From CAZBQG01 sp964493945 (GTDB lineage Bacteria; Pseudomonadota; Alphaproteobacteria; Rhodospirillales; UBA2165): a stretch of DNA of 7,520 nucleotides. The DNA lies in the NCBI GenBank assembly GCA_964493945.1, contig CAZBQG010000227.1, positions 1 through 7,520 on the forward strand. The letters run 5' to 3'. Below, one piece after another: positions 6,483-7,520 of the stretch; within the stretch, counting starts at the first letter, position 1; the number at the start of each line of letters is the position of its first letter. Under the pieces are notes generated by a model. The model worked only from the letters and a program-made list of their open reading frames with translations. It was not told where the DNA came from and did no database searches. The translations under genes were made by a program, and so were the position numbers.

Positions 6483-7520
6483 GTGACGGAAAAAGCGTAT
6501 CGCGGGGCCGCCAAGGGCTTTGTTGTTTTGCTGGCCTTGGGTTTGGTGCTGGTCAGCACTGCGCCCGCTTTTGCCCAGCAGGCCAATGAATACCGCCAGA
6601 TTCTGGGCCTTGATTCGCGCAAGGTAATCTGGTTTCTGGCTCAAATGCATCTCTTCTTCGGGGCCTTCGTGCTGGGTGTGCCCCTGTTTGCCGTGATCAT
6701 CGAAATCGTCGGCTGGCGTTCGAAGGACGGAAAATTCGACAAGCTGGCCTATGAATTCACCTCGCTGCTCAGCGTCGCCTATGCCACCACGGCGGCCTTC
6801 GGCGGGCTGCTGGCCTTCGCACTCTTTACCCTTTACCCCACCTTCATGGGCTATATGGCCGGCACCTTCAAGGATGTGATGTTCATCTATGCCTTGTTGT
6901 TCTTCGCCGAAACCTTCGCCCTTTATCTTTATTATTACGGCTGGCATTGGCTGAGCTCGACGGCACCCTTCAGCCCGGCCACGCAAATGCTGTTCAAGGG
7001 CCTCGGCGTTATCGTCATGGCCATCGGCGTGGTCTTTTTCTTTGGCGGCTTCGGGCCGGAAATGCGCGCCGATACCCGCTCCTTCATGACCTTCCTTTAT
7101 ATCCTGCCGACGGGGATCGGGCTCTATATCGTGCGCGATGCTAAAAGCCTGCATATCTTTATCGGCATCATGCTCAATGTGGTGGGCACCGCGATCATGC
7201 AGGCGGCCAATTCCATGGCCGGTTTCATGATGAGCCCGGCTGGCATCAACGAGGCCGGCGCCCTCATCGGATCGGTCTGGCAGACCTTTGAAAATGTGTT
7301 GGCAACGCCCATCGCCATTCACCGCATGCTGGGCAATCTGGCCTTCGGCGGTCTGGTCGCGGGCTCTTATGCCGCCGTCAAATTCCTGGGTTCCAAGACG
7401 GATGAGGATAAGGCCCATTATGACTGGATGGGCTATATCTCCAATTTCGTGGCCATCGTCGCGCTGATCCCGCTGCCTTTCGCTGGCTATTATCTGGGCC
7501 GCGAGGTCTATTCCCACAGC
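6483..7520 (+). CDS. Cytochrome bd-like oxidase subunit I (CydA-related) membrane protein, 3' end outside window
   Basis: A GTG start opens a frame of 346 codons that runs off the window without a stop. Residues 1-31 look like a signal peptide (hydrophobic 13-25, ending APAFAQ), unusual for CydA proteins, which normally begin directly with the first haem-bearing helix. That helix follows as LAQMHLFFGAFVLG, with H56 at the position of the conserved N-terminal haem His. E143 in FFAETFALYLYYYGW resembles the conserved CydA glutamate helix. LHIFIGIMLNVV then ANSMAGFMMSPAG (221-254) parallels the CydA segment before NPVG, and H280 in PIAIHRMLGN matches the haem b558 His. Between about 160 and 220 lies an extra hydrophobic block, probably two membrane helices, that I do not expect in ordinary CydA. 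It probably exchanges electrons with the cupredoxin encoded just upstream. Whether it reduces oxygen, uses quinol or acts in another direction cannot be told; the methionine-ligand region is not in the window. Confidence 0.8.
   Translation, partial: MTEKAYRGAAKGFVVLLALGLVLVSTAPAFAQQANEYRQILGLDSRKVIWFLAQMHLFFGAFVLGVPLFAVIIEIVGWRSKDGKFDKLAYEFTSLLSVAYATTAAFGGLLAFALFTLYPTFMGYMAGTFKDVMFIYALLFFAETFALYLYYYGWHWLSSTAPFSPATQMLFKGLGVIVMAIGVVFFFGGFGPEMRADTRSFMTFLYILPTGIGLYIVRDAKSLHIFIGIMLNVVGTAIMQAANSMAGFMMSPAGINEAGALIGSVWQTFENVLATPIAIHRMLGNLAFGGLVAGSYAAVKFLGSKTDEDKAHYDWMGYISNFVAIVALIPLPFAGYYLGREVYSHS

Noticed and set aside
6411..7517. Long open frame on the minus strand (368 codons)
   Set aside because: It lies opposite the bd-like gene, whose + frame shows conserved helices and haem-type histidines. 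The minus product is rich in His, Asp, Glu and Gly without domain signals, typical of an antisense shadow.
1..7520. CRISPR arrays, tRNA or rRNA genes, insertion sequences
   Set aside because: No regularly spaced direct repeats, no RNA gene signatures and no transposase-like frame or terminal inverted repeats were seen; the window is almost entirely coding.

Overview
The window looks like part of a draft or metagenome-derived scaffold (there is a run of exactly ten Ns) from a Gram-negative, moderately GC-rich bacterium. The codon style and the periplasmic redox gene set would fit a proteobacterium, possibly an alphaproteobacterium, but no sequence here fixes the taxonomy. All genes are on the + strand and the window is almost fully coding.

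Layout: (1) 50-664, a Tat-exported Rieske [2Fe-2S] protein of the AioB/IdrB type. (2) 677-3349, a large molybdopterin oxidoreductase subunit of the arsenite oxidase/iodate reductase (AioA/IdrA) branch, with its ribosome binding site overlapping the Rieske stop codon. (3) 3383-3423, a 12-bp hairpin with a short T-rich tail, probably a terminator or attenuator. (4) 3441-5604, a long acidic HEAT-repeat protein interrupted by the N gap; the reading frames on the two sides differ only because the gap size is a placeholder. (5) 5620-5644, a second hairpin. (6) 5684-6460, an exported cupredoxin-like protein with a C-terminal carboxypeptidase-regulatory-like domain. (7) 6483 to the window end, a membrane protein related to subunit I of cytochrome bd oxidases, but with an N-terminal signal-like segment and an extra hydrophobic block; it is cut by the window edge.

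Working model (inference): the Rieske and molybdenum subunits form a periplasmic enzyme that folds in the cytoplasm and is exported through the Rieske Tat signal. The cupredoxin would carry electrons between this enzyme and the bd-like membrane protein. The HEAT protein, which has no export signal, could be a cytoplasmic assembly or scaffolding factor. The molybdenum subunit keeps the Ser of the [3Fe-4S] motif and the Arg/His pair of the AioA pocket. The segment expected to supply the other arsenite-pocket residues has neither His nor Glu, so true arsenite oxidation is doubtful. Iodate reduction or another substrate is possible. The enzyme, blue-copper carrier and bd-like protein together are the most interesting feature of the window.
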